Positions 53,700 through 64,000 of a DNA stretch of 64,000 nt are shown one piece after another. This DNA is from Ulva prolifera (lineage: Eukaryota; Chlorophyta; Ulvophyceae; Ulvales; Ulvaceae). The notes under the pieces were generated by a model, which did not search any database, was not told the DNA's origin, and was given only the letters and a program-made list of their open reading frames with translations. Position 1 is the stretch's first letter. The number at the start of each line of letters is the position of its first letter. Location of the stretch: assembly GCA_023078555.1 (NCBI GenBank), contig CM041204.1:5176430-5240429 (forward strand). Direction: 5' to 3'. A program made the position numbers and the translations under genes.

Positions 53700-55838
53700 C
53701 TGCAGAAATGCATGTAAACACCTGTGGAGATACGCAGGGTGCTGATGTATGTAATGCAGAATGGGACCCTGCCAAAAGGCGGAGACACCCACCAGTCGCC
53801 AATAGCATTCAAAAACACCCGCTATATATTCACCCTAATCAGTGTTGAGGGTCAGCCATCTCATACCGAGATTTGAAAGAATTCTACTTGGGGGAATGCT
53901 TCCAATGAAATGGAAATGGCTTCAAGGTTGTCATATGCTGATCCCTGTCCTCCATGTCGTCCTGCAGAGCGAGTACAATCATGTTAACTGCGAAAGATTT
54001 GCTGAACCTTTGTGTGCATCCTCGTAACGTTGCAGCTCATTGGTTTCGGAATCACCATTTCACCTCTCACCACGGTGCACATCAGCGCGACAGACAGAAC
54101 TCGACATCGCGACACTGGCAGTTGAGCAGCCACAGGTCGGCAAGTAAACGTGCCTGACTTGCGCAAAGACACCCGAACACGCTTCGACGCAACCTGGAGT
54201 CGAAGACGGCGTTCGGGCGCAGTGCAGACAGATTGAAACCGCGGCCTGCACAGGAACCACAGGCAGATGACATAGCCTTCCATATACCCATGCACTCGGG
54301 CTCTATTCACTTCGATCGTACCGCTGATGTTGCATGCCGCAAAGTAGTTTGGGCGAGATGATTTTTTCGATCTTCGCGATGTGAGCGCTGCGAGGAAAGG
54401 CAAACCGGACTTCACCAGCGCACACTATTTTGAGGCAGTTTGCAGCCGCGACTCGCAGTTACTGCTAGTGATCGTGGCTAAAGTCACTACCAGACGTCAT
54501 GGTGTCCCGCGGATCGGGCCAGCGGTCTGCCGTGGCGGTGGTGCGCAGTGCATTCATGGTCTCATGAATGGGAACCAACCCACACATGCGCCAGGGGATC
54601 TTGCCAGAATATGTTGGAGCATTGGGCATGCCTCTTAGGGTGGACACTCTGGCACGTGCATGGGCGCAGGGGCACAAACATGTTGTCTCACCCTCAGAAT
54701 TCAACCACAAGGCGTGTGCTCCAGCTACACATATCGGCGCGACCACCCTGACTTGTCGCCCTCAAGGATGTCACACGCCAGCAGCACTCCCGCACAGCTT
54801 ACAATTCAGACATGGAGTATTGGAGCTGGTGGTTGATCAAGCGCCTGCAAGCCAGCCTTGCATCTCCTGGTTCATGAGGCACATGAGCGGCGGCGCTGCA
54901 GTGTCCGCACACAGCCCTATACATCCTGTATCTACCCACTCCGACCTACTTGTCCATATCCTGCATTTTGCCATCGTTTCCGGCCTCATTCTCAGTCTTG
55001 TATTACATGCCCATCACGATGCTGAGTGTGCTGTACTCGTTTATGCAGTCATCAACCATGACTATTCCTCAGTCTATGCTTGTGCCGTGACACTTTTTGA
55101 AGGGCCAGCATATTTGGCGGCTGGAATGGGCTGATGTGCTGTCTCATGCCAAAAGCCTGCAAAGATGTGGCAGATCGGATCATGTCGGAACCACCCTGTG
55201 AGGGTGTCAAGCAGTCGTGATGAATGTGGACCACTGAACTGTCTTGTGACACATGGTACAGCATGTCATGCTGATTCATGCAGAGGCCACAGTCGAAGCT
55301 GTACCCATATTGATGTAACATTCATACAGGGACAAGACGTGGAGAATTTAAATGTATCGACTTTAAAGACCTCAACTTACACATGCAAGGCGGAGCCCAC
55401 TGGGTACTATTCTTCAGCAGATCGCTACTGGGACCGATCCCAAACAACCCGGTCATCAATGCTGATTTCATCTCCACATACAGGTTTTTCTGCAATGCAA
55501 GCACGTCAGCATTGAGTGCCAGCTGCATGTTTGGCAAGTGGTAGAGCTGGGAGCAGCAGGCATGATCGAATAGCAGGTTCATAGCTGGCAGACGCTGCTG
55601 TCAGCACCAAACGGCACTACATACATTCATGCATGCACGCCTTGTAGGCCACGCAGTGCAGGCATGTCTCCCATGCAGACTCTCACACAGGATTGTAAGG
55701 TACAGTGCAGGCATGACTGGCCAGGCCTGACCACTAGCACCAGTGCCAACACTGTGCATGCACATACCCTCGTGATGCACATATCACAATTTTGCCACCT
55801 GTCTAGTCTCCAGGCTGCCACAACACAGGAGGCATACA
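53700..55838. other. No confirmed gene; probable upstream region of PII
   Basis: The first PII exons should lie here. The minus strand at 54082-54291 has a Ser/Arg/Ala-rich frame (SSACGSCAGRGFNLSALRPN) with transit-peptide composition, but I could not join it in phase to the exon ending at 53699. Nothing else recognised. Confidence 0.35.
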
Positions 55839-58800
55839 TCACAGCTGCCCGCAGTCAAAAAGGGTATGCTCAAAGAACATTTCTGGCTTCACAATCAATG
55901 GCACCACCATGTCACGTGCAGCAGCCAGTGCAGGGCTGCCCCCTTGCGCTATTCGCCCAATAAAGTTGCTACGGATTGTCAGTGGTACGCAGCGCCTTGC
56001 ACGCGCCTGCTCGTACGACCTCAGTGCTCGCGAAACTGCTGCCTCATCACTGCTACTCCACGCAGCCTGCAGTTGCCGTGCCATCACGATGCCGTCCTCC
56101 AGTGCTGTGCAACCCCCCTGCACAAAAGAGTAGAGTCTACAAGCTGCACTTGACAGGACTGCGGGACGAGCTCCATGGAAGGGCTTCGTATGCCGACGTC
56201 ATCTTGCCACGCGCAATTGCTTGCAATCGTGTGACATGCACATGTGCAATGGCGAGGTGTCACTGCACTTGCACAGCACATGGCAAATCCGCTGACGGTG
56301 GACGAAATTTGTTGCGCTGACGTCATCCTGGAGCGTCCGTATATGATCACCAGCGGCTGTAATGAGAGCGTGCTGTCGTGATGCTTGAATTATGACAGAA
56401 GGCCATATGAAGGAGCCACGTGCAGGATATGCTGCTCCGTGGCAACACACAACATGCTCTTGAAGCTAGCGGCAAGCACATAGAAGGACTGTTTGCTGGT
56501 GATACCACTAGTGCCATGGCTGGGCCACATACAGCGATATCAGCTTCCATGCTCTGCATTAATACATGTCCAGGTGTGGAACCCATGTCAGCGCATGCTG
56601 TTCCACCCATAGATGCAGTGTGGTGCAACACCTGCCCGAGATTCGGTGTCATCGGATGCAGTGCATCCCCCGCCAGCGTGAAGTTTGGTGCTGAGCCGAG
56701 CTGCGGCGGCGCCCATCGATCGCCCAGCCGGCTGCGCGAGATGCCCTCTGCATCTGTCGCATCGATACACTCCCCTATCCCGCCCTGCCAGCCCCTAATT
56801 AGGTCTTGAACCTCCTCCTTCACTTCGGCTGCCGTTCTGTCAGGCAGCTCGCCCTCCCAGTCTTGGGTGGCGAACCAATACACCGATCTCTCATCCATCG
56901 GATACAGCCCGGCGCGGCTGCCATTACCCCAAACCTACACACATACGTCTTGACAGTGCTCCAATACAGCAGTGCACCCAGTAACAAGCAGAGACACTAT
57001 GGCAGCAGAGGGGGGATGGGGCAAACCTGGCATACAGTGCTGGCCGCGATGGGTAGCAGGCCGTCAAACTCAGCAACGCCCCTAAATGCCATCTGGCCTA
57101 TTGTGTTTGGAGGTTGCACGTCGAGACCACTGGCTACAACACTGCGAACACCGTCAGCCCCAACAATGACTCTCCCTTTGAGCTTGCTGCCATCAGCAAG
57201 GACGACTGCCGTTTCAGTGGTGTCCACGCCTGTGATGGTGGCATCCAGAAGAATGCGATCAGCATCTGCTGCCTCAAAGAGCAACTGCAGACATGCTAAA
57301 CATTATGCCAAATGTGACCAACACAGGAAGCACGGAGACAGGCACGACCATCCGAATCGAAGCGCACATGCCACCAAGGAGCCGTCATGGCTGATGTGGT
57401 TGTCATGCATTGAACCCCAGGCGGTTGCTGTTTGTGAGACCAAGGGCTGAACCGCATATGGCGTGGCAAGACAAGCTGGCTCCATTGCATAATCGTCCGG
57501 AAACATGCATGCTAGCATACATGCAGCATATGCACTCAGAGAGTAGATTGGGTGCACAGGGTGAGACATTCATGAATGTGTCCTCGAGATGCCCTGGGGG
57601 AAATGATGGCACCAATCTCAGTGCATTATGCACGGCACTGCTCATTACGCTATGGTAACCTCGTCAGTTTGTATTGCAAGCGTCTTTTTGAAAGAGATAT
57701 TCTGATTATGGGCTTGCGTGGAACATTGCTACACGTTGCAGGTGGACGTCACACACGAGCACACCTGCACGTCCTTGATGCCAAGGCCGCACGTAGGGAC
57801 TGGATGTGTCTAACGGCTACCGAATGCATGACTACTACAGTAACAACAACAATGTAAATGTGTGAGGATCAGTGCTCTGCACCAGGCGCGGTATCTGTCG
57901 CTTGGTCAGCATGTGTGGCGTTGTGCACTTGTCAAAGCGCACAAATACGTGGTCTCTCGGCCGTCAAGATCTCTAGCAAGCAAGCTTGAAATCGTTATGT
58001 TTTGCACTGCTTGGCTGAAAGTGAAATGCTGATGTGACATACATCTCCTCCAGTGTTCTGTCACGCACAGAAAAAATGCACTTGGGCGGATTGCTGGGAT
58101 TGTTCATCTGGGAGCGCAATTCGGACACTGTCCGTACGTGACACTTTGTGAACGCAGATTTAGGTGTACGCTTCAGGTAGCTCTATCGGCCCGGCGCGAC
58201 GTGTTTCGTTCAAGAGGCGTGCGCATGGTGACGACGCGCAACGGACGGCGGTCAGCTACCTGAGGAGCAGAAGTACCTGCTGTAGGCGACCCCGAGGAAC
58301 GCCAATCAGCTCAAAGCCGTCCACAGCACGGCCTCCAAATGCCATCGTCTTCAGCTCTTTGCCTGTGTCACGACGGATCGAGACATTTAAAATTGGCGCG
58401 AACTCGTCGCGAATCCTGTCCGCGACTCCTGCACAGGCGGTTCTGCGTTCGGTACGACAGCACAGCAAGCAAAAGGCCCAGGATGAAGCACATGAAGCGG
58501 GGAAAAAGAAGGTCAATGTTGTTTTGTCTGATAGTACTGTCTGGCATGTCGCGCTAGGCTGTCTGGCACGCCGCGCAACAAAGCTTCCATATCGCACCGA
58601 TCTGTTCAAGCGCCTTGAAAGCGTTGCCCCACAGTCCAATAGCTGCACCTTCCTTGCTCAGCTCGCTTCGCTGTTCGAGGACATAGTGTGGTATCCCAAC
58701 CTGGCGTAGAGCAGCAGCCAGGCACAGCCCTGCACACGCATAGAGCTACAGGCATCACAACAGTACTATGCACAGCCAAGGAAGAGCTACAATACTGAAG

Positions 58801-59110
58801 CACGACAGAACGCTGACACACATATAAGCATCAACACAGCGAGAGCACGAATGAAGCTGTTGCCATGCAGGTGACCGATTGCCGCACCTGCGATACCTGC
58901 TCCCACAATGATCACGGAACCGTCGCTGTCTCGACAATCAGATGCACTCGCAAGGCGACACATGTCTGATGCTTGAGACAGGCATACTATATTGCAGCGC
59001 TCGTTGGCTAGCCCGTTTGAGCTTGCCTGCCGCCTGACGCGGTCGCACGACAAAAATCGAGGAGGCACCCGGTGGCTTCGCTTGAGCGTCAGTGCTCGCA
59101 AGGCGGACAT
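55839..59110 (-). CDS. FAD-dependent monooxygenase, zeaxanthin-epoxidase/urate-hydroxylase-like (448 aa, six exons)
   Basis: Exons on the minus strand: 59110 to about 58888, 58729-58598, 58428-58277, 57284-57027, 56934-56632, 56117-55839; all GT-AG, total 449 codons with stop. The first ~60 residues are basic and Ser/Arg-rich, suggesting an organelle transit peptide. The FAD Rossmann motif VIIVGAGIAG (GxGxxG) is split by intron 1. The GADGVRS motif (DG fingerprint) is in exon 4. TLAGDALHPMTPNLGQ (GD fingerprint, FAD ribityl contact) ends exon 5 and GGCTALEDGIVMA opens exon 6. The class oxidises a small aromatic or ring substrate with O2 and NAD(P)H. No C-terminal FHA domain, so it is not a full zeaxanthin epoxidase. 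Substrate unknown. Confidence 0.92.
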
Positions 59111-62100
59111 GAGTGCAGAAGAATGTGCTAATACTCGCTTTCAATTCTGCAATATCTCAATGCAATGTGCTAAAGTGTAGCAAATGGCCTTGCGATGGTG
59201 GTGCCAAGAAGCGATCGTCCGGATATCGATTCCTGGGAACCGCCAGTCGCGGAAACAGGACAGCCAATGAACGCTGGGACGCAGCTGTCGATGGCACGAA
59301 TGGATATGTACAATACTGTGCAGTGTTATGCAGCTCTGTTTCGCCGGCGGCACGTGTTTGCATGCACGCCACAGGCCATGTTCGAATTTACCAGGTAAGC
59401 GTTTATGCTCCCGCGTCCAGGTTGACGAGGACGCGCGTCAGCTCTGGCTTGCCCGGCACCAGCCGCACATCATGCCAAGCATGAATGCTCAACCTAATTT
59501 GCAGTGCGATCTGGGCTGCTCGCACTTGATGTTGACTCTGAAGACGTATCGTGATTCTTTGGCGTGGTAGTCCGGACAGCACGCGAGGGATGGACCTGTA
59601 CCGTGGCCAGTCCATTTTGTAACCCCCACCTACTTCATGCCATCGTTGTATTGAAGTTGAACGGAACGGGTTCATTCTCTTGCACTGAAGCTAAAGTTCT
59701 TGACGTTTAGTACTGCTGGCAAATACCGACCGTAACATTGGTCAGGGATGCGGATGGGGCTGTTTTCTTCCTTACTGCACAACCCGGGCTCTTTGTGACG
59801 AGTGCACCTGTAGTTGTACCTTTGTAGCTCTGAGGTCTGATGCGCCCCGATGGCTGTGCAGCCGGGGCTGCTCACATCCGTGTGGAACTGCTGAATCATT
59901 AGCGCACGGTTGATATATCACGGTACACTGACATTGCGTGAAAGACGCGAAATTTTTTCTGTCCTGCCACAATCATGTTGAGATTGCCTGTGGCGTATGT
60001 TTGCGCTGGGCATGTGCATCAAGCACTTATGTGCTTATCACAGCATTGTTCAGAGACTTGCCCAGTACTTCACTGCACTGAAAGCAGTAACCCTCCTGAC
60101 ATCTGAGCCCTCGCATCAAATTGCGTCGGTTTCCGCCACTCTCGGACTCTACTCGGCCAACGTTGCAATTCCTGGCAACGCAGCCGCCGATTGGTGAGTT
60201 GTGGTTGAGATAGCCTCGGTGCGCATCAGGGACGACTGGGGGCAGTGTGTGGAGGTGTACAGACGGAAGGAAGGCTCTCTGTGTGTGTTGCAAGGACGAA
60301 GGCGGAGCGGCTGGAAGCACCGCCAGGGCAACAAGCAAGCCCTGTGTGTGTGGACGGGGTGCAGGGAGGTTGTAAGGGGCTGCGGGCTCATACAGCGTGT
60401 TGGCGCCCAGCTGGGTCGGGCACCCCGGGGTGCTCTCATCTGACGCCATGCTGGCGGGGACTGTTTCATGTGGCAGTGTGATGGGGCTGCGAGGTGTCGT
60501 TTATAGTTTGCGGTGCCTGCGGTGCTACCTACCCCTCGAATTTGTCCAAGCATTAGCAGGCTTCTATGCTTGGTGAGGCCGTATTCGCCCCAGGCAGCTG
60601 TGGCACCTCACTGCTATTCAAGTGATATGTATACATACACAGCAAGGACCACAGACCCCAGCAAACGCACCTATGCTCGAGTTGACGGATGCATGGCCGC
60701 TCAAGAGATCTCCGAGAAAAGATTTCCTGCAGGACACCGACCGGCTCGCTCTTGGTGGCTGTTCTGAAGTTTCAAGCCCCCCTGGGCGCTGGACAGCCAG
60801 CGCCGGCGTGTGCGGATCCACCGAATAGGTCTCTGAAACGCTCACTGGGCATTTGTGACCCAAACATCTTGCGCACAGAGGGGCCATCTCATAGCTGAGC
60901 TGAGGGCGGGACAAACCGTGAGGAGCACAGGGCACAGGCAACGTTGAGACATGGCTCGAAATGAAGTTGCATCGACTGTAGACCGACTCGTGTCAGTAGA
61001 CTGCAATTGCAACATCGGCATCGTTGCGCTGCCATGTTCTACTAGCATTTGATAGTCCGTTTGGCTCCATTCCGGATCTCTGCGTGTCCAGTCTCGGACC
61101 TGTGCATGCGATCACAAAACCATCACAACGAATGAAAGGATGAGCAAAGTGGCTGAGCCCAGTCTTGTGCGAACTGGTAGTCAATAGCGCTGCAGATCTG
61201 GCCTTGCTGGCAACCTATTGACAGATGATTCCAACACGAGAGTTGTGGCGCTTAACCAGCTTGTTCTCCAATGCGCTGCCCTGCCTCATGTGCTTACAAT
61301 TGTGGGCACAAATGCCCAAGAACAGCAGTGAGGTATGCAATTATGCGGAATCAGACACACTCGGCATAAGTGAATCATTGCACAGCGCAAGCAGGGTAAG
61401 TGAAGCTAGAGTACCTCTGCAAACGGCCCCATGTTGTGGAGGTACTGCACATGGTCAAAGGGGAAAGGCTTGGTCCCCGGACGCTCATGAGGGCACAATA
61501 GTTGCCGATGTCAGGCAGCCTTTCAGAAGCGGCAGCTACTGCAAGGGGCCGGGTCGCTCACCTGGAGTGCGCATCCTACAAGGCGCTCCTGAAGCAGATT
61601 CGGCTGCACGTGTCCATACATGTGACTCATTGGCTGGTATGGAGGTGGATTGCATGGCATGGCCGATGAACATGCAGGACCCAGCTGCATCGAACCTTGT
61701 CAGTGACCATGAAAGCGCCGCCCATATCCACAGCATCATTCTGTGCATGTGCCTGCCTCAGCAGTGAGTCAGCACTCCGCATGACGGTCACACAGTCCTT
61801 TCTTCGACGCTGTGGTGGTGCGGTGGCGCAGGCTTCCTTGTCTGACACTGCGTGTGGGCTGTTGATGGCGCGGGGACGCCTGTGACTGACTGTGTGCGGG
61901 TGCTTTTGGTTGAAGACCGGGTCCAGGCATGTGCTGGGCAACTAGCTTTGCTGAGTGGCAGTGTGCAGCAATTTCCCGTTCAACACACTATGTTGAGCTG
62001 CTGCACATACATATTCGCAATGCTGCATGCTATTGGCGGATGATGCATCTGAGCAGTCTGTAGTGATCATGAGAATCTGCATTCCTGTCCAAAGTGTCTG

Positions 62101-62570
62101 GAGCTCCGAAAAGACGTGAGAATGGCAGTGGCAGTAACGTGGCTACAAGCGCAAAGGTCCATGCCGAGGCGGGAGCGGAGCGCCCACTGACGACAGAGTT
62201 ATCGAGCCTTTATGCTGCCAAAGACGTGACAAGCTGCCGCAACAAGGCTAGCGGGGCACCATTAAACTGGATGATTCCGTGTTGCCAAAGCTACGAGCAC
62301 AACTCACGACACAATGTCGCCGCGCACTAGATACACCATGTTGACCAAGTTGTCACCATCGCCGCGTGATCAATCATAGACATTGCATGAGGTCGTCAAG
62401 CCTGTTTGGTCAGTGACGTCGTACACGAAAACAGTACACGGTATGGGGCATCTCGTGTTGCACAGTCAGAGGTCCGTTACCTTAGTGCAAGCCATGCTTT
62501 GCTGACGTAGACATCTGGAGGTGCCCAGAAATTTATCGTAGGCCTTCGACGGCTTCAACTGCGGTGATCA
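59111..62570. other. No gene seen
   Basis: About 3.5 kb. The first few hundred bases are presumably the promoter of the FAD monooxygenase. The longest frames (60027-60449 minus and 61225-61767 plus) lack any motif and look like chance ORFs. No repeats recognised. Confidence 0.4.
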
Positions 62571-64000
62571 TGGCGGAAGATACACGAGGAGAACCAGCAA
62601 ACATGGATATGCCAGGACAACAATCGTTTGCAGGGAGCAATACTGACATCGACACACACAACAGATGGTTCGCTTTCCCTCGTTGATTACCTGCGCTTTC
62701 ACACAGCGCCGAGCTTTACTATGCAAGCATGTCATCGTAGGCACTGGGATGACCGAATCCAAACAGGCAGTCCATTGCGATGGGCTGGCGAAGTCAAGCT
62801 GCTGGGCACGGGGAAAACCCGCAGACCCGTGTCCGCGCAGCGTGTAAAGACCGATGCCTCCAAATCTCGCCTTACAACGATTTCAACAAGCCGTCAGGAT
62901 CCACTGGTTCCATTGACCGATGTGTCGCACCCAAGTCGCCCTGGACATCGTGGTGTACGCATCTTGAAGCCCACACGTGAGGCCCCGCACATCTTTGTGA
63001 CTAACATGAATATGATTAAAATGCTGCGGATGCATACGAACACTCGCATACGCATTTCTGTGAGTGAACCCCGCAGACAGACTGTGTGCCGAAATGCGTT
63101 CTGGGTGTATCTAATGCCCAATGATCTCGTGTCGGATCAGGTGCGGTCTAATGGGAGCCTCGTGTCGGATCAAACCAAGGTTGGTGTTCGTCAGCATCTT
63201 GTACGACACACGTACCGATATGATCTTGATCACACAGCTTCTTTCGCGGTGCTGCCCGCCTTGCTGCCTTTGTCCTTGTAACACAGCATCTGCAAGGACG
63301 TCGACGCTTTCGGTAACCGGATCTCGGTTGCCCAAGACTGCCTTAAAACCGCTTGAGCTGGTGCAGCTTGGAGCATGATTTACGATGGTGAGGGAACAAG
63401 TCGCATGCAGCCACTGTCATCGTCAGCATCGTCTCTTGGGGATCCTTCTCTAGGATGTCGATTGGTCAGACTTCCTGTACAGCAGGGCCCGCCGTCACAA
63501 TGGAAGTTCACTGAGACCTGCCTAGCTGTCGGTGGACGCCATCCCGATGCAATGCTTTCCATTGAATCGATGCTGGCACAAACACTTCATGCACCTCCCA
63601 CTGCAGCAGCTCAGGTTCTACAGCATAGTGTCAGCGACCTGCGTACCCAGCGAGAGCATCATGGTCGTGACTCAGCTCACCCTGACGCCTTTTTCCATCA
63701 ACGGTTGGCGTCCCATCCTAGCTCTGTCAGCCATGACCAAGCTCACTCTGGTGCTTATCCTGATCACCCGTTGGCGTCCCAGCTCAGCTCACCCAGCCGT
63801 GACAGACTTTCTTCATGTCATCAAAGTGGACTCAACTGCAAAACGCTGCATCCATCCATGGCTAACCGACTGATTGAGCTGACAAGCTTGTCTGATTCAA
63901 GGAAAGCAGGTACAAGCCACAGATACACTAGTGGAGCATCTGATGCTGTTCATGGTCAAGGCAAGTCCGGAGTATGCTGTTTGCGCAGGCCACCTGCTGC
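62571..64000 (+). CDS. Start of an unrecognised gene running off the right edge (tentative)
   Basis: A possible first exon starts at the ATG at 62571 (MAEDTRGEPANMDMPGQQSF). A long frame covers about 62790-63280 (GEVKLLGTGKTRRPVSAQRV and on). A third frame is open from 63357 (ATG at 63375) to the last base of the window with no stop. It is Ser/His-rich, with SSSASSLGDPSLGCRLVRLP early on and two similar units near HQRLASHPSSVSHDQAHSG. I recognise no domain. How the pieces join is not settled. The 630-base stop-free frame at the edge is the best supported part. Confidence 0.4.

Noticed and set aside
61225-61767. 180-codon plus-strand ORF
   Set aside because: No recognisable motif and no consistent splice context.

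Overview
The window is nuclear DNA from a photosynthetic eukaryote, most likely a green alga. The gene-bearing right half has short exons separated by GT-AG introns, most with TGCAG-type acceptors. Three genes there can be rebuilt exon by exon or nearly so (a MOB1 kinase activator, an FAD-dependent monooxygenase and a plastid-type PII signal protein), and a fourth is an RBM5/RBM10-like splicing factor. PII on a nuclear chromosome with introns points to the green lineage. I cannot name the species.

Positions 1-3290 hold a frame-broken coding region of unknown family that runs off the left edge. Positions 4240-25290 are a nest of Ty1/copia LTR retrotransposons. An old, 5'-truncated element (Copia-A) is split into three pieces (4240-6070, 11340-12479, 19054-21569). 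The first gap is filled by Copia-B (6071-11339, target duplication GGCCA, two apparently identical 375-bp LTRs), which has an intact Gag-protease-integrase ORF but has lost its reverse transcriptase. The second gap is filled by the reverse-strand element Copia-C (12480-19053, target duplication TCTAT, 350-bp LTRs), nearly intact apart from one frameshift. A 3,370-bp block from this nest is then duplicated in tandem (18551-21920 and 21921-25290) and the second copy ends in a run of 31 C. The long LTR of Copia-A carries extra DNA with a candidate hammerhead ribozyme.

Positions 25322-38419 are a second repeat landscape. It contains two copies of a 289-bp TG...CA element with 5-bp target duplications and an internal tRNA-like A/B box, several copies of a 98-bp TG...CA element that looks like a very short TRIM-type LTR, an LTR of a Ty3 element, a perfect (CA)246 tract abutting the 3' end of a LINE-like reverse-transcriptase relic, and a Ty3/gypsy chromovirus relic with a C-terminal chromodomain. 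The chromovirus is itself interrupted by a copia relic (Copia-D, with a solo LTR inside it), a 98-bp element and a 798-bp solo LTR.

Positions 38420-64000 are mostly unique sequence with host genes: the RBM5/10-like gene (+, about 41990-44771), an unrecognised multi-exon gene (+, about 47986-50671), MOB1 (-, 50922-52303, six exons, 217 aa), PII (-, 52873-53699, N-terminal exons not found), an FAD monooxygenase (-, 55839-59110, six exons, 448 aa) and the start of an unrecognised gene at the right edge. The host genes serve separate jobs (RNA processing, kinase control, nitrogen/carbon sensing, oxidation); nothing suggests they form one pathway.
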